Part shown: piece by piece, positions 35,658-45,740 of the stretch
How the letters are laid out: each line of letters starts with the position of its first letter
How positions within the stretch are numbered: position 1 is the first letter of the stretch
NCBI RefSeq assembly: GCF_002285635.2
Contig: NZ_CP023049.2
Coordinates: 3,596,001 to 3,660,000 of the forward strand
Direction of reading: 5' to 3'
DNA from: Chryseobacterium piperi
GTDB lineage: Bacteria; Bacteroidota; Bacteroidia; Flavobacteriales; Weeksellaceae
Length of the DNA stretch: 64,000 nucleotides
Notes under the pieces: generated by a model
The model's database searches: none
Told to the model about the DNA's origin: nothing
Seen by the model: only the letters and a program-made list of their open reading frames with translations
Made by a program: the position numbers and the translations under genes

Positions 35658-36662
35658 ATGGTAAACACTGTTCCCGCAAAAATTTCTATCATAGTTCCCG
35701 TCTACAATGTTGAAAACTATCTGGCAAAATGTCTGGATTCTTTAATGAATCAGACCCTTAGCAGTATTGAAGTTGTTATTGTTAATGATGGAAGCAAAGA
35801 TACCTCTGAAAAGATTATCCAAGAATATGCTAAAGCATTTCCTGATAAGATAAAGGCATATAATAAGGAAAATGGAGGGCTGAGCGATGCAAGGAATTTT
35901 GGAATAGATCACGCAACAGCAGAATATATAGGGTTTGTAGATAGTGATGACTATGTTACGGCAGATATGTTTGAAGAAATGCTAGCCTTAGCTGAAAAAC
36001 ATGGTGCAGAAATGGTTATTTGCAATATTCAAAAGGTTGACGAATCCGGAAATATAACCCAGAAGTTAAAGCAGTTACCTAATATGTCGGAGAAAATAGA
36101 TTTAGAAAAGAATTTTTCTGTCTTTTCAGATTTAAGTTATTTCGCATGTAATAAATTATTCAGAAAAGAGCTTTTTACTCAAAAGCGGTTCAAAAAAGCG
36201 GTGCATTTTGAAGATATTCAACTTATTCCACAGCTTTTATTGGAATGTAAAACGCTGGCACAAACCCAAAAATTTCATTATCAGTATCTGGAACGTACGG
36301 ATTCTATTACAAAGACACATACAGAAAAGGGGCTTGATATTTTAAGAGCAGTAGAGGATGTAGAATCTGCATTTGAAAAGTCCCAATATTCGTCAAAGGA
36401 AAAAGAGCTAAAAAACTTTCAGATTTTGGAAGGAGTATATACTTTTCTAGCCTATCTGGCCTATGTGAAGGATAAGAAAACTTTTTATGAAATGTCGAAT
36501 CAACTAGGTGTTTTTATTAAAAAAAGAAATCTTAAAATTAAAGATATATTAAACTATACTCGTTTTGGTAGGAATTATATTTTATATTTGCCACTGAAAA
36601 AAAAGATATTTTATCTATTATATTTTGCCGGACAAAAGAAATTGATAAGAAAATTAATCTAA
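35658..36662 (+). CDS. Family 2 glycosyltransferase
   Basis: 334 aa GT-A fold enzyme: ISIIVPVYNVENYLAKCL, IVNDGSKDTS, NGGLSDARN and the metal-binding VDSDDY (95-98), then HFEDIQLIPQLL in the acceptor part. It is typical of exopolysaccharide sugar transferases (EpsJ/WcaA type). It starts 3 bases after the ureohydrolase-like gene and lies upstream of the lipid-carrier sugar-1-phosphate transferase, so it probably extends the glycan repeat. The sugar is not predictable. Confidence 0.9.
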   Translation: MVNTVPAKISIIVPVYNVENYLAKCLDSLMNQTLSSIEVVIVNDGSKDTSEKIIQEYAKAFPDKIKAYNKENGGLSDARNFGIDHATAEYIGFVDSDDYVTADMFEEMLALAEKHGAEMVICNIQKVDESGNITQKLKQLPNMSEKIDLEKNFSVFSDLSYFACNKLFRKELFTQKRFKKAVHFEDIQLIPQLLLECKTLAQTQKFHYQYLERTDSITKTHTEKGLDILRAVEDVESAFEKSQYSSKEKELKNFQILEGVYTFLAYLAYVKDKKTFYEMSNQLGVFIKKRNLKIKDILNYTRFGRNYILYLPLKKKIFYLLYFAGQKKLIRKLI

Positions 36663-36778
36663 ACACAAATGCAAGTGCTACTGTTTCAATATAATAAGCT
36701 ATTATTGGATAGTTTTTAATATGTGATAACTAGAAAATATTCTGCTGTCAGAAACAAAAAGCGCTTAATTAGAAAAAA

Positions 36779-37897
36779 ATGAAGAATTTTGAATTGTTCT
36801 TGAGCGATGTGGGGATTTCTATTTTTTATGTAAAAATAGGATTAGGCTTCTTGTTCTCTTTTTTAATTACATTTTTCTCCGTTCCTACCATTATTAAAAT
36901 TTCTAGAAGAAAAAATCTGATGGATGAGCCGGGAGTAAGAAGTTCTCACCTGAGAAAAATACCTAATCTTGGGGGTATTGCTATCTTCTATTCAATAGGT
37001 ATTTGTACTTCTATTTTTGCATACGAACTTTTTGACTTGTATAAATTTTTGTTTGCTTCCTTACTTATTCTTCTGTATGTGGGTGTGATGGATGATATTG
37101 TGGTGATGCGGGCATATAAAAAGCTGGTGGCACAGATTGTTGTATCGGCACTTATTGTCATAGGATCAGATATCAGAATCAGAAATTTGTTTGGAATTTT
37201 TGGAATTTATGAACTAGAATACGTTTTAAGTGTTTTATTTAGTATTGTCACTTTTATTATTCTTATCAATGCATTTAACTTAATTGATGGGATTGATGGC
37301 CTGGCAGGAGGATACTCTGTGATATGTAGTGCGTTGTTTGGGATAAGCTATTACAGATTGGGTGAATATAATTATCCGCTAGTTGTATTGTCTGTCGTTA
37401 TAATTGGAGCTGTTTTAGCGTTTCTTTATTATAATCTGTCTAATTATAGAACCAATAAAATATTCATGGGAGATACAGGGTCGATGTTATTGGGCTTTTT
37501 ATTAGCATTTACAGGGATTTGTTTTATAGATATATTTATAGATAAAAAGCTCCCGGATATACCAAGATACCATTTGCAATCTGCACCTGCGATCGCAGTA
37601 GCTATCTTGATTTTACCAATTGTAGATACATTAAATGTAATTATTGTAAGGCTTTGGAATAAAAAATCTCCATTTGAAGCTGATAAGAACCATATTCATC
37701 ATAAGCTTTTAAAGCTTAATATAACACATAGGAGATCAGGGATTTATATTATAATGTATTATCTTTTTATAGTTATGGTTGCTTATTATTTAAGACATAT
37801 CGATGTAAATTTATTACTTCTGGTAATTGTCATATTAGGCTTTGCAGGTGCTTATTTCCCGGATTTTATTTATTACACCAGAAATAATAAAAAGTAA
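36779..37897 (+). CDS. Undecaprenyl-phosphate sugar-1-phosphate transferase (WecA/TagO type)
   Basis: 372 aa, about 11 membrane segments. GT4 family signatures: MDEPGVRSSH near 48-57, the catalytic Asp pair GVMDDIVVMRAYKKL (D105/D106), NAFNLIDGIDGLAGG (164-178), FMGDTGSMLLG, and the cytoplasmic DKNHIHHKLL motif. The family transfers HexNAc-1-phosphate from a UDP-sugar to undecaprenyl phosphate, the first step of many surface glycans. The gene lies 116 bases after the GT2 gene and 37 bases before the Wza-like gene. The lipid acceptor is made by UppS, encoded 4.5 kb downstream. Confidence 0.93.
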   Translation: MKNFELFLSDVGISIFYVKIGLGFLFSFLITFFSVPTIIKISRRKNLMDEPGVRSSHLRKIPNLGGIAIFYSIGICTSIFAYELFDLYKFLFASLLILLYVGVMDDIVVMRAYKKLVAQIVVSALIVIGSDIRIRNLFGIFGIYELEYVLSVLFSIVTFIILINAFNLIDGIDGLAGGYSVICSALFGISYYRLGEYNYPLVVLSVVIIGAVLAFLYYNLSNYRTNKIFMGDTGSMLLGFLLAFTGICFIDIFIDKKLPDIPRYHLQSAPAIAVAILILPIVDTLNVIIVRLWNKKSPFEADKNHIHHKLLKLNITHRRSGIYIIMYYLFIVMVAYYLRHIDVNLLLLVIVILGFAGAYFPDFIYYTRNNKK

Positions 37898-37934
37898 CAA
37901 TTAAATCTTTATTTTTGTAAACAACATTGAAAAT

Positions 37935-38798
37935 ATGATGAATTATTTTAAAAATTTGTTCCTTCTAATACTACCTATTTTTTTTACTTCTTGTATTACA
38001 AAAAAGGATGTGAGGTATTTACAGCCTAATGAAAATCTTGTGATTAATGAAGAAGGGCTTGTCCCTTACAATATTCCTATTTATAGGATCACTAAAAATG
38101 ACATATTAAACCTTAATATTGTTACAACACCTAAGGGAGATGCCGCACAATTTTATTCAACATTAAATACTTCGGGAAGTACGGTAACTCCAAATTCGAA
38201 TGTGAATGCTGCGGCTACCATGGGGCGTACAGGGAATAATGGAGGAGGAAATACTAATTTTTATTTTAATGGGTTAAAAGTAGACTCCAATGGAGATATC
38301 AATGTTTTTGGTATCGGTTATATTAAAGCTGAAGGAAGAACAATTGAAGAAATAACGAAAGAAATCCAAGAAAAAGTAAATGAAAACTTCCAGGATGGAA
38401 AATCACAAGTGAGATTAAATACAGATGGTATTACTTATTATATTCTTGGAGATACTGAGGGAATAGAGATTTCAGGCGAAAAAATTGCCCACAAAAATAC
38501 ACTAACTATCACCGAAGCATTAGCTATTAATGGAGGGCTAAATAAAAGTGTTGATAGAAAATCAATTGTAATTCATAGAAAATTACCAGAAGGAATTAAA
38601 ATAGCAAAAATAGATCTTACCCGTGAAGATGTAATGAACTCACCATATTATTATATACAAAATGGAGATGAAATTTATCTTAATACAAGAGGAAAGAGTT
38701 TGAATGGATTAGGAAAGGATCCGATACAGACGATAGCGACAGGGGTTTCATTAATTACAACAGCTTTGTCAGTTTATTTAATTCTAACAAGACTTTAA
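37935..38798 (+). CDS. Polysaccharide export lipoprotein (Wza-like)
   Basis: 287 aa. Lipoprotein signal with C20 (LPIFFTSC). A Poly_export domain follows (YRITKNDILNLNI, then GDINVFGIGYIKAEGRTIEEI), with a SLBB-like part (YYILGDTEGIEISGEKIAHK) and a C-terminal membrane segment (IATGVSLITTALSVYLIL) that would form the outer-membrane helix of the export channel. A Gly/Asn-rich insert lies at about 78-104. It is followed 4 bases later by the Wzc-like kinase, its usual partner. Confidence 0.9.
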   Translation: MMNYFKNLFLLILPIFFTSCITKKDVRYLQPNENLVINEEGLVPYNIPIYRITKNDILNLNIVTTPKGDAAQFYSTLNTSGSTVTPNSNVNAAATMGRTGNNGGGNTNFYFNGLKVDSNGDINVFGIGYIKAEGRTIEEITKEIQEKVNENFQDGKSQVRLNTDGITYYILGDTEGIEISGEKIAHKNTLTITEALAINGGLNKSVDRKSIVIHRKLPEGIKIAKIDLTREDVMNSPYYYIQNGDEIYLNTRGKSLNGLGKDPIQTIATGVSLITTALSVYLILTRL

Positions 38799-38802
38799 TA
38801 TT

Positions 38803-41289
38803 ATGATTCCAGGAAAAGAAACTGTAGAGAAAAATAGTTCTCAAAAAGAAAAGAGTGGCAACTTCGAATTATTTGATATTGAACACTTTCTTAGGAGGAT
38901 ATTAAATAACTGGTATTGGTTTGTTCTTATGCTGTTCATTGGATACTCTATTTCTTGGATGTATGGGAAGTATTATGCACAAAATATTTATGCTTCGAAC
39001 TTATCCTTAAGTGTTTCAAATAATACCTCGAGTTACTTTACTCCAAACCAATCTATTAATTTTATCTGGGGGCAAGGGGGAAATCAGGATGGAATTTACT
39101 TGAAAAAAATGCTTTTATCAAGATCTCATAATGAATTTCTTGTGAAAGAATTGGACCTTTTTGTTAATTACTCAACTAAAGGATCTATAAAGTCAACGTA
39201 TTTAGATAAGGACGACTCTCCTGTATTCGTACAAATAGATAAAAAGCACCTGCAACAGATTGATTATCCTATAACCATTATTCCTAAAGGAGCGGGTACA
39301 TATGAAGTTGTTTTGCCGGAAACAGGAGAATCAACAAACTTATATAGTTATGAAGTAGAAGGTTTTCAAAGTATCAAAAATTATAAAAGACCAGCAAATA
39401 AAATAATCAGAATAGGAGATTGGTATACCTCTCCTAATTTGAAATTCAGATTACTTGAAAATCCTATAAAGACCAGTATTAAGCTTGATAATATTATTGT
39501 TAATTTTACTTCAGTAAATCAATCTGTTAATAGTATTGTTTCTTCGGTTGGAGTTGAGTTTGATAAAGAAATTAATACCATTATGATTATTACTAAAAAA
39601 GGGTTTAATCTAAATGGGACAGTAAACTTCTTAAATAGATCTGTAAGCCAATTACAGAAAAAGAGAATGTTGGATAAAGTTACCGTTGATAAAAATACAG
39701 AAAGTTATCTTAAAAATAATCTTAATGAGGTAAGAAAACAGCTTGACTCAAGTGCAAATATTCTTAATTACCTAAAAACTTCCGAAAAGTTATATGATAT
39801 TAAAGATAGAGATGAGAAGTCTTTAATTAAAATCAAAGATCTTGAGGCAAAGAAAGCCGATTTAGTGAGTAAATTAAGTTCTCTCAATAATATTAAAAAT
39901 ACTATTGATACCCAGAATTTTGACAATATGATAAGTACCAATGCAGCTGGATTTGAAGATGGAATGTTCTCTGCATCTGTTACGGAACTTAAAGCACTGT
40001 ACCTGAAGAGGAGAGAGATGTCAACTATTTATAGACCCAACTCTGAACCTATGAAAGAAATTAATAGGTTGATTAATGAAGCTAAACAAAATTCTTCAAG
40101 TGCTTTAAGTAATTATTATAGTGGATATTATAAAGAAATAAGCAAGATCGACCAACAAATAGCTGAAGCTAATGCTGATCTTGATGCTTATCCTGAAAAA
40201 GAAAGAAAATATTTAGATGCAGAAAGAGGATATAATATAATTGAGGCAACTTATAATAGCCTGCTTGGGCGACAAAGTGAAACTAAGATGAGAATGGCAA
40301 CCAGCCAATCGGATATAACAGTTATTGACCCTGCAAAAAATGTTGGACAGGGACCAATTGGTCCTAACGTAAAAGGAACCAAATTTGCTATTATAGGAGG
40401 ATTGTTATTTTTACCATTATTGTTTATACTTGCTGGTGAGCTATTAGATAATAAGATAAGAAACATTAAAGAGCTATTAGGTGCAACCAAAATTCCTTTA
40501 CTTGGTGTGGTTGGAAATAATAATAACGAAAATATGCTTACCGTTTTAGAGCAGCCGAAGTCTTCGGTTTCAGAAGCATTTAGAGGAATAAGAGCGAACA
40601 TGAGGTTTTTATCGGGTGAAAATGATAGAAGTAAAGTGGTGCTTATTACATCTTCTATTGGAGGAGAGGGTAAAACTTACGTTTCAATTAACTTGGCATC
40701 TGTACTTGGATTAAGCGACAAAAAAACAATCTTACTAGGAATGGACTTAAGAAAGCCTAAGATTTTTGGTGATTTTAAGATTGATAATAAATATGGAATT
40801 TCAAATTATTTGACAGGAGAAGTTTCGATAGATCAAATTATTAATAAAACAAAAATTCCTAATCTGGATGTTGCTACATCTGGTCCTATTCCTCCCAATC
40901 CATCGGAGTTATTGATGAGTAATAAAAACATCAATTTTATTGAAGAACTTAGAAATATCTATGACTTCATTATTATTGACTCACCACCAGTGGGATTAGT
41001 TGCAGATTCCTATGAACTGATGAAATACTCGGACACGAATATTTATGTTGTTCGTCATGAATATACAGAGAAGTATATGCTTAAAATGATTACTGAAAAA
41101 TATCATAATAATGAAATAAAGAACTTAGGTCTTGTTTATAATGACTATACTGTAAAACAAGGCTATGGTTACGGCTATGGTTATGGCTATGGATACGGTT
41201 ATGGGTATTTTGATGAAGATAAAAACTATAAAGAACCATTATTGATTAAAATAAGAAATAAGGTGCAGTCAATATTTAATAAAAAATAA
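38803..41289 (+). CDS. Wzc-like chain-length regulator and tyrosine kinase
   Basis: 828 aa. The N-terminal Wzz domain has two membrane segments (about 34-52 and 525-545) flanking a large periplasmic coiled-coil region with a G-rich second segment. The C-terminal BY-kinase domain has Walker A SSIGGEGKT (617-625), Walker A' LLGMDLRKPK and Walker B FIIIDSPPVG. The tail has eight consecutive Gly-Tyr pairs (787-802), the cluster that is autophosphorylated in such kinases and controls polymer length and export. It forms an export pair with the Wza-like lipoprotein. Confidence 0.94.
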   Translation: MIPGKETVEKNSSQKEKSGNFELFDIEHFLRRILNNWYWFVLMLFIGYSISWMYGKYYAQNIYASNLSLSVSNNTSSYFTPNQSINFIWGQGGNQDGIYLKKMLLSRSHNEFLVKELDLFVNYSTKGSIKSTYLDKDDSPVFVQIDKKHLQQIDYPITIIPKGAGTYEVVLPETGESTNLYSYEVEGFQSIKNYKRPANKIIRIGDWYTSPNLKFRLLENPIKTSIKLDNIIVNFTSVNQSVNSIVSSVGVEFDKEINTIMIITKKGFNLNGTVNFLNRSVSQLQKKRMLDKVTVDKNTESYLKNNLNEVRKQLDSSANILNYLKTSEKLYDIKDRDEKSLIKIKDLEAKKADLVSKLSSLNNIKNTIDTQNFDNMISTNAAGFEDGMFSASVTELKALYLKRREMSTIYRPNSEPMKEINRLINEAKQNSSSALSNYYSGYYKEISKIDQQIAEANADLDAYPEKERKYLDAERGYNIIEATYNSLLGRQSETKMRMATSQSDITVIDPAKNVGQGPIGPNVKGTKFAIIGGLLFLPLLFILAGELLDNKIRNIKELLGATKIPLLGVVGNNNNENMLTVLEQPKSSVSEAFRGIRANMRFLSGENDRSKVVLITSSIGGEGKTYVSINLASVLGLSDKKTILLGMDLRKPKIFGDFKIDNKYGISNYLTGEVSIDQIINKTKIPNLDVATSGPIPPNPSELLMSNKNINFIEELRNIYDFIIIDSPPVGLVADSYELMKYSDTNIYVVRHEYTEKYMLKMITEKYHNNEIKNLGLVYNDYTVKQGYGYGYGYGYGYGYGYFDEDKNYKEPLLIKIRNKVQSIFNKK

Positions 41290-41296
41290 TATATTT

Positions 41297-41319
41297 AAAC
41301 CCTCATTTAATGGGGGTTT
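41297..41319 (+). terminator. Probable terminator after the Wzc-like gene
   Basis: Stem aaaccctc/gggggttt with loop atttaat; one G-T pair. Only a few T residues follow, so termination may be partial. Confidence 0.55.
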
Positions 41320-41452
41320 ATTATATATGTAGAATTTCGAATCTATTAAAAAAAGAATATTTCGGGCACTTTGTCGTTTACTTTATAACAAATTATGTTT
41401 TTTTGTTTGTTTTTAACTAAACATTAAGAATATCATTAATATAAAAATGTTT

Positions 41453-41460
41453 TATATTTG
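41453..41460 (+). promoter_or_regulatory. Promoter -7 box TATATTTG
   Basis: TATATTTGC fits TAnnTTTG, 42 bases before the ATG at 41503. No clear -33 TTTG. It would drive the envelope gene group that starts here. Confidence 0.5.
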
Positions 41461-41502
41461 CAAAAATTAATTTTTAAAATAACCATAAATCCATATTCTT
41501 TT

Positions 41503-42396
41503 ATGAATAAAAAATTATTGTTTAGCTTCCTTACCGTCCTTGGAACATTGGTGAGTGTCAAAGCACAAAGAAACGAATTGGGGGTTCGTCTAGGTATGAG
41601 TAACCTAGTGGGTGATATAGGAAGTACGAGTTATATTTTACAAAAGCCGTTGGATTTAAGCAGAGCTTCAGATTGGGGAATCCCATTTTATGGAGGTATT
41701 TTATATAGATTTAATTTTAACCCTTACCAGACTGTTAGATTAGACTTAGGATATAATCAGATTCAGTTTAGTGATAAAGCAGCAAAGGAAGATTACAGAA
41801 GAAATAGAAACTCATTTGGAAAGAATAATGTATATGAAGCGAGTTTAATGTTTGAGTATAATTTTTTCCCGGTAAACAATGAGCAGATAAGTATGGTGAG
41901 TCCATATATATTTGGAGGGATTGGAGGTTTAATGTTTGATGCACCGAAGGCGACTTTGATCAATGATTTTAGAAGAGATGCAGATGGGGTGGCACAGGCA
42001 CCAATTAATGAAATGGATTTTACAACAAGAGCAGAATACTCACTGGGGAGAAAAGTAACCGTGCATATTCCTTTTGGAGTTGGATTGAAATATAAATTCA
42101 ATCATAGCTGGGCAATATTTGCTGAAGCTACTTTTAGATATACATTAACAGATCAGTTAGATCATAGTAAGATATTAACTAAAGATGTGAAGTCCTCTTA
42201 TAATGCGGATATTTTAAGTCCGAACACAGGAGGGTCCCTACTACAAACGGGAGATTATTATGCTGTTTCTAAAGAAAGAGAAACTGCATTTGTTAATGAA
42301 AGAAATATTGGAGATACAAAATCTAAAGACTGGATGAATACCTTTAGTTTAGGGCTTACGTTCTCTTTTGGAAGACCTCCATGTTATTGTGATTAA
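41503..42396 (+). CDS. DUF6089-like outer-membrane beta-barrel protein
   Basis: 297 aa using the ATG at 41503, which gives a clean signal peptide (MNKKLLFSFLTVLGTLVSVKAQ); the earlier ATG at 41458 falls inside the promoter box. The mature part starts NELGVRLGMSNLVGDIG and is made of alternating strands ending in aromatic residues (FSLGLTFSFG), an outer-membrane barrel of about eight strands. Genes of this type commonly precede uppS and bamA in Bacteroidota. The stop overlaps the uppS start (TAATG). Role unknown. Confidence 0.82.
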   Translation: MNKKLLFSFLTVLGTLVSVKAQRNELGVRLGMSNLVGDIGSTSYILQKPLDLSRASDWGIPFYGGILYRFNFNPYQTVRLDLGYNQIQFSDKAAKEDYRRNRNSFGKNNVYEASLMFEYNFFPVNNEQISMVSPYIFGGIGGLMFDAPKATLINDFRRDADGVAQAPINEMDFTTRAEYSLGRKVTVHIPFGVGLKYKFNHSWAIFAEATFRYTLTDQLDHSKILTKDVKSSYNADILSPNTGGSLLQTGDYYAVSKERETAFVNERNIGDTKSKDWMNTFSLGLTFSFGRPPCYCD

Positions 42397-43151
42397 TGAA
42401 TATGTCGTTGATTAAAGATAAAATAAATTCAGAGAATTTACCAAAACATGTTGCCATTATAATGGATGGTAACGGAAGATGGGCTAAATCTCGTGGCGAA
42501 GAAAGAACTTTTGGTCACAAAAATGCTATTAATGCTGTGAGAAATGCCATTAATGCATGTAATGAGATTGATATCCCTTATTTAACATTGTATACATTTT
42601 CTTCGGAAAATTGGAATCGGCCTGCTAATGAAGTAAACACTTTAATGAGTTTACTGACAGAAACATTATTGTTAGAAGCCGAGGAGATTTTCAGTAAGGG
42701 ATTGCGGATGCATGTTATTGGTAATTTGGAAAAACTGCCTCCACTTGTGAAAGATCAGTTAATGAGAGTAGTAGAGCTAACAAAAGAAAACACAAAAGGG
42801 AATTTGGTATTAGCCATAAGCTATGGCTCTCAAAATGAGATACTAAATGCTGTAAAAAATATAAGTTCTGATGTAAAAGAAGGAAAGATAGAAGTAGAGA
42901 ATATTGATGAAAAATTATTCGAAAATTATCTTTATACAAAAGATTTTCCTCCTGTAGATTTGCTTATAAGAACCAGTGGTGAAACAAGAATAAGCAACTT
43001 TCTCCTTTGGCAGATCGCCTATGCAGAACTCCAATTTTTAAATGTTCTGTGGCCAGACTTTACAAAAGATATTTTCTTCCAATGTATTGTTGATTATCAA
43101 AACAAAGAAAGAAGATATGGCCTAACTGGCGAACAAATAAAAATCCAATAA
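42396..43151 (+). CDS. uppS: Isoprenyl (undecaprenyl diphosphate) synthase
   Basis: 251 aa cis-prenyltransferase that adds isopentenyl units to farnesyl diphosphate and makes the lipid carrier for peptidoglycan and surface glycans. Signatures: HVAIIMDGNGRWA (catalytic D24), the FSSENWNRP substrate motif, and the C-terminal DLLIRTSGETRISNFLLWQ with YAEL. The first ATG shares a base with the preceding stop. It is followed 28 bases later by bamA, a common Bacteroidota order. Confidence 0.97.
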   Translation: MNMSLIKDKINSENLPKHVAIIMDGNGRWAKSRGEERTFGHKNAINAVRNAINACNEIDIPYLTLYTFSSENWNRPANEVNTLMSLLTETLLLEAEEIFSKGLRMHVIGNLEKLPPLVKDQLMRVVELTKENTKGNLVLAISYGSQNEILNAVKNISSDVKEGKIEVENIDEKLFENYLYTKDFPPVDLLIRTSGETRISNFLLWQIAYAELQFLNVLWPDFTKDIFFQCIVDYQNKERRYGLTGEQIKIQ

Positions 43152-43179
43152 TTTTTAAGAAAAGAAAGACTACGATAAA

Positions 43180-45732
43180 ATGAAGTTTAGACTATTACCC
43201 ATCATCATGTTTGTTGCTTCTGCACATTTTTATGGACAGGTAACTCCACAGGATAGCACAAAAGTGAGTAACCCTGTGCATGCAGAAAATCAAGCAGGAA
43301 CTTACGTTCTTAAAGACATTGTTGTAGATGGGGTTAAGAAATATACGCCTGCGCAAATCTTAAGATTTACAGGTTTATCTAAAGGAGAAAATGTGGATAT
43401 TCCAGGACAAAAAGTTAGCAATGCTATCAAAAAGCTTTGGGACACCCAATCATTTTCTGAAGTAGAAGTTTATGTTCAAAGTATTGAAGGAGAAACGGTA
43501 GTTTTGAAATTTTACTTACAGGACCTAAAGGAACTTGGAGAAGTTAAATTTTCCGGAAAGGGAATTGGTAAATCGAAAAGTGAAAAACTGGCGAAAGATA
43601 ACAACCTTAAACCGGGAACTAAAATTACACAGAATTTAGTTTCAAGTCTTAAAACAAATATTCCGAAAGATTACATCAAAAAAGGATTTGCAGATGCTAA
43701 AATTTCCATTCAGGATAAAGTAAATGCAAATGATCCTGCTTTAGTGAATTGGACTATTAATGTAGATAAGGGTAAGAGAATAAAGATCGACCACATCGAG
43801 TTCGAAGGGAATGAAAATGTAAGTGATAGACAATTAAGAAATAAAGCTTTCAAAGAAACGAAACAAAAGAGATTCGGTATTGGAGGTATCTTGAAGTCAT
43901 CGAAATTTATTGAAAGTAAATATCAGGAAGATAAACAAAGCTTGATCAGTTACTATAACTCTTTAGGATATCGAGATGCAACTATTGTTTCAGATTCTGT
44001 CTGGAGAAATAAAAAGAATAATTACGAAATTAATGTAAAACTAAAAGAAGGTAAAAAATACTATATCGGAGATGTTACTTTTACCGGAAATACAGTATAT
44101 GTTACGGAGTATTTACAAAGACTTCTAGGTTATAAAAAAGGGGATATTTACGATGCTGTAGGTTTCAATAAAAAAGTTGGTGAAGACGGAGGAAAAGAAG
44201 ATGATTCAGATATCAAATCCGTATATATGAATAACGGATACCTTTTCTCAAATGTAACACCGGTTGAAAAATCTGTATCAGGTGACTCTATTAACTTAGA
44301 AATTAGAATAAACGAAGGAGAGCAGGCGACATGGAACAGAGTTACCTGGCAAGGGAATACCACAACTCATGACCACGTTATTCTTAGAGCCTTGAGAACG
44401 AAACCAGGAGAATTATTTAAGAAAACAGAAATCAAGAGAACTTATTTTGATTTAGCAGGTATGTCCTTTTTCGACCCACAACAAATTGGTCAGGATATTC
44501 AGCCAAATCAGCAGGATAATACAGTAGATATAAACTGGAAGCTAGTAGAAAAAGGATCCTCACAGGTTCAGTTGCAAGCTGGTTACGGGGGGAATAGTTT
44601 TATCGGAACATTAGGATTGACCTTTAATAATTTCTCATTAAAAAATTTCCTTAAGTTCAAAGACTTCAGGCCGGTACCTCAGGGAGATGGACAGATTCTA
44701 TCTATTCAGGCGCAGGCTGGTCAGTTTTTCCAGAATTATGGGGTTTCATTTACTGAGCCTTGGTTATTCGGGACAAAACCTACAGCACTTTCTGTAAGTG
44801 TCAATAACTCTATCGTTAGGTATAATACATCCATTACTTCTACAAGTACTGATCCATCAAAATTGAATATTTTCTCTGCTTCAGTGGGGTTAAACAGATT
44901 ATTAAGATGGCCGGATGATTATTTCTCTTTGTATACGGGGCTCCAATATCAGAACTATAACTTTAAAAACTATCCGTTTGACTTTGGGGGATCAACAGAA
45001 AACTATGGAAGCGCTAATAACTTAAGCATAAATGTAGGATTAAGCAGAAACTCTGCTGGGATAGATCCAATATTCCCAACAGTAGGTTCTAATATTGAGC
45101 TTTCTGCAAAATTCACTCCGCCATACTCATTGTTTAGTAATAAAAATTATGATGCGATGACTCCAGCAGCTAAGTATAAATGGATGGAATTTTACAAGGT
45201 TAAATTCAAAGCTGATGTTTATAATGAAATTATTGGAAAGCTGGTATTAAGATCTTCTGCAGAAATGGGATTCATGGATGGGTATAATAAACAATTAGGT
45301 GCTCCTCCGTTTGAAAGATTCTATATGGGAGGAACCGGACTTTTCGGAGGAAGGTTTGATGGTAGAGAATTGATTCCTTTAAGAGGTTATCAGAATGCAA
45401 GTCAATATGGTGGAGATGGAAGCCAGGGAGATATTACTCCAAGAGGGGGTGGAACTATTTATAATAGATTTACTTTAGAATTAAGGTATCCTATTTCCTT
45501 GAATCAAACTGCTAAGATTTATGCATTAACTTTTGCTGAAGGAGGAAATGTTTGGAATTCATGGGGTACTTACAACCCATTCCAGTTAAAAAGATCTGTT
45601 GGTGTAGGGGTAAGAGTTTATATGGGTGCTTTCGGGTTAATAGGATTTGACTTCGCTTATGGATTTGATAAGACAGTTTCGGGTCAAATTTCAGGTTGGC
45701 AGACACACTTCTTAATGAACCAAACATTATAA
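43180..45732 (+). CDS. bamA: Outer-membrane protein assembly factor BamA
   Basis: 850 aa Omp85 protein. A signal peptide (MKFRLLPIIMFVASAHFYGQ) is followed by five POTRA domains (about 40-440), for example YVLKDIVVDGVKKYTPAQILRF and KIDHIEFEGNENVSDRQLRN. The C-terminal barrel has the conserved FERFYMGGTGLFGGRFDGRE, split here as a motif whose GGTG/RG parts hold the family signature, and QLRYP-like LELRYPISLN. BamA folds beta-barrel proteins into the outer membrane. It is followed by two Skp-like chaperone genes, as is usual. Confidence 0.97.
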   Translation: MKFRLLPIIMFVASAHFYGQVTPQDSTKVSNPVHAENQAGTYVLKDIVVDGVKKYTPAQILRFTGLSKGENVDIPGQKVSNAIKKLWDTQSFSEVEVYVQSIEGETVVLKFYLQDLKELGEVKFSGKGIGKSKSEKLAKDNNLKPGTKITQNLVSSLKTNIPKDYIKKGFADAKISIQDKVNANDPALVNWTINVDKGKRIKIDHIEFEGNENVSDRQLRNKAFKETKQKRFGIGGILKSSKFIESKYQEDKQSLISYYNSLGYRDATIVSDSVWRNKKNNYEINVKLKEGKKYYIGDVTFTGNTVYVTEYLQRLLGYKKGDIYDAVGFNKKVGEDGGKEDDSDIKSVYMNNGYLFSNVTPVEKSVSGDSINLEIRINEGEQATWNRVTWQGNTTTHDHVILRALRTKPGELFKKTEIKRTYFDLAGMSFFDPQQIGQDIQPNQQDNTVDINWKLVEKGSSQVQLQAGYGGNSFIGTLGLTFNNFSLKNFLKFKDFRPVPQGDGQILSIQAQAGQFFQNYGVSFTEPWLFGTKPTALSVSVNNSIVRYNTSITSTSTDPSKLNIFSASVGLNRLLRWPDDYFSLYTGLQYQNYNFKNYPFDFGGSTENYGSANNLSINVGLSRNSAGIDPIFPTVGSNIELSAKFTPPYSLFSNKNYDAMTPAAKYKWMEFYKVKFKADVYNEIIGKLVLRSSAEMGFMDGYNKQLGAPPFERFYMGGTGLFGGRFDGRELIPLRGYQNASQYGGDGSQGDITPRGGGTIYNRFTLELRYPISLNQTAKIYALTFAEGGNVWNSWGTYNPFQLKRSVGVGVRVYMGAFGLIGFDFAYGFDKTVSGQISGWQTHFLMNQTL

Positions 45733-45740
45733 TTCATAAT

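Noticed and set aside
41161-41208. GY-coding repeat as a CRISPR or satellite-like element
   Set aside because: It is in frame inside the Wzc-like kinase gene and encodes the expected Tyr cluster.
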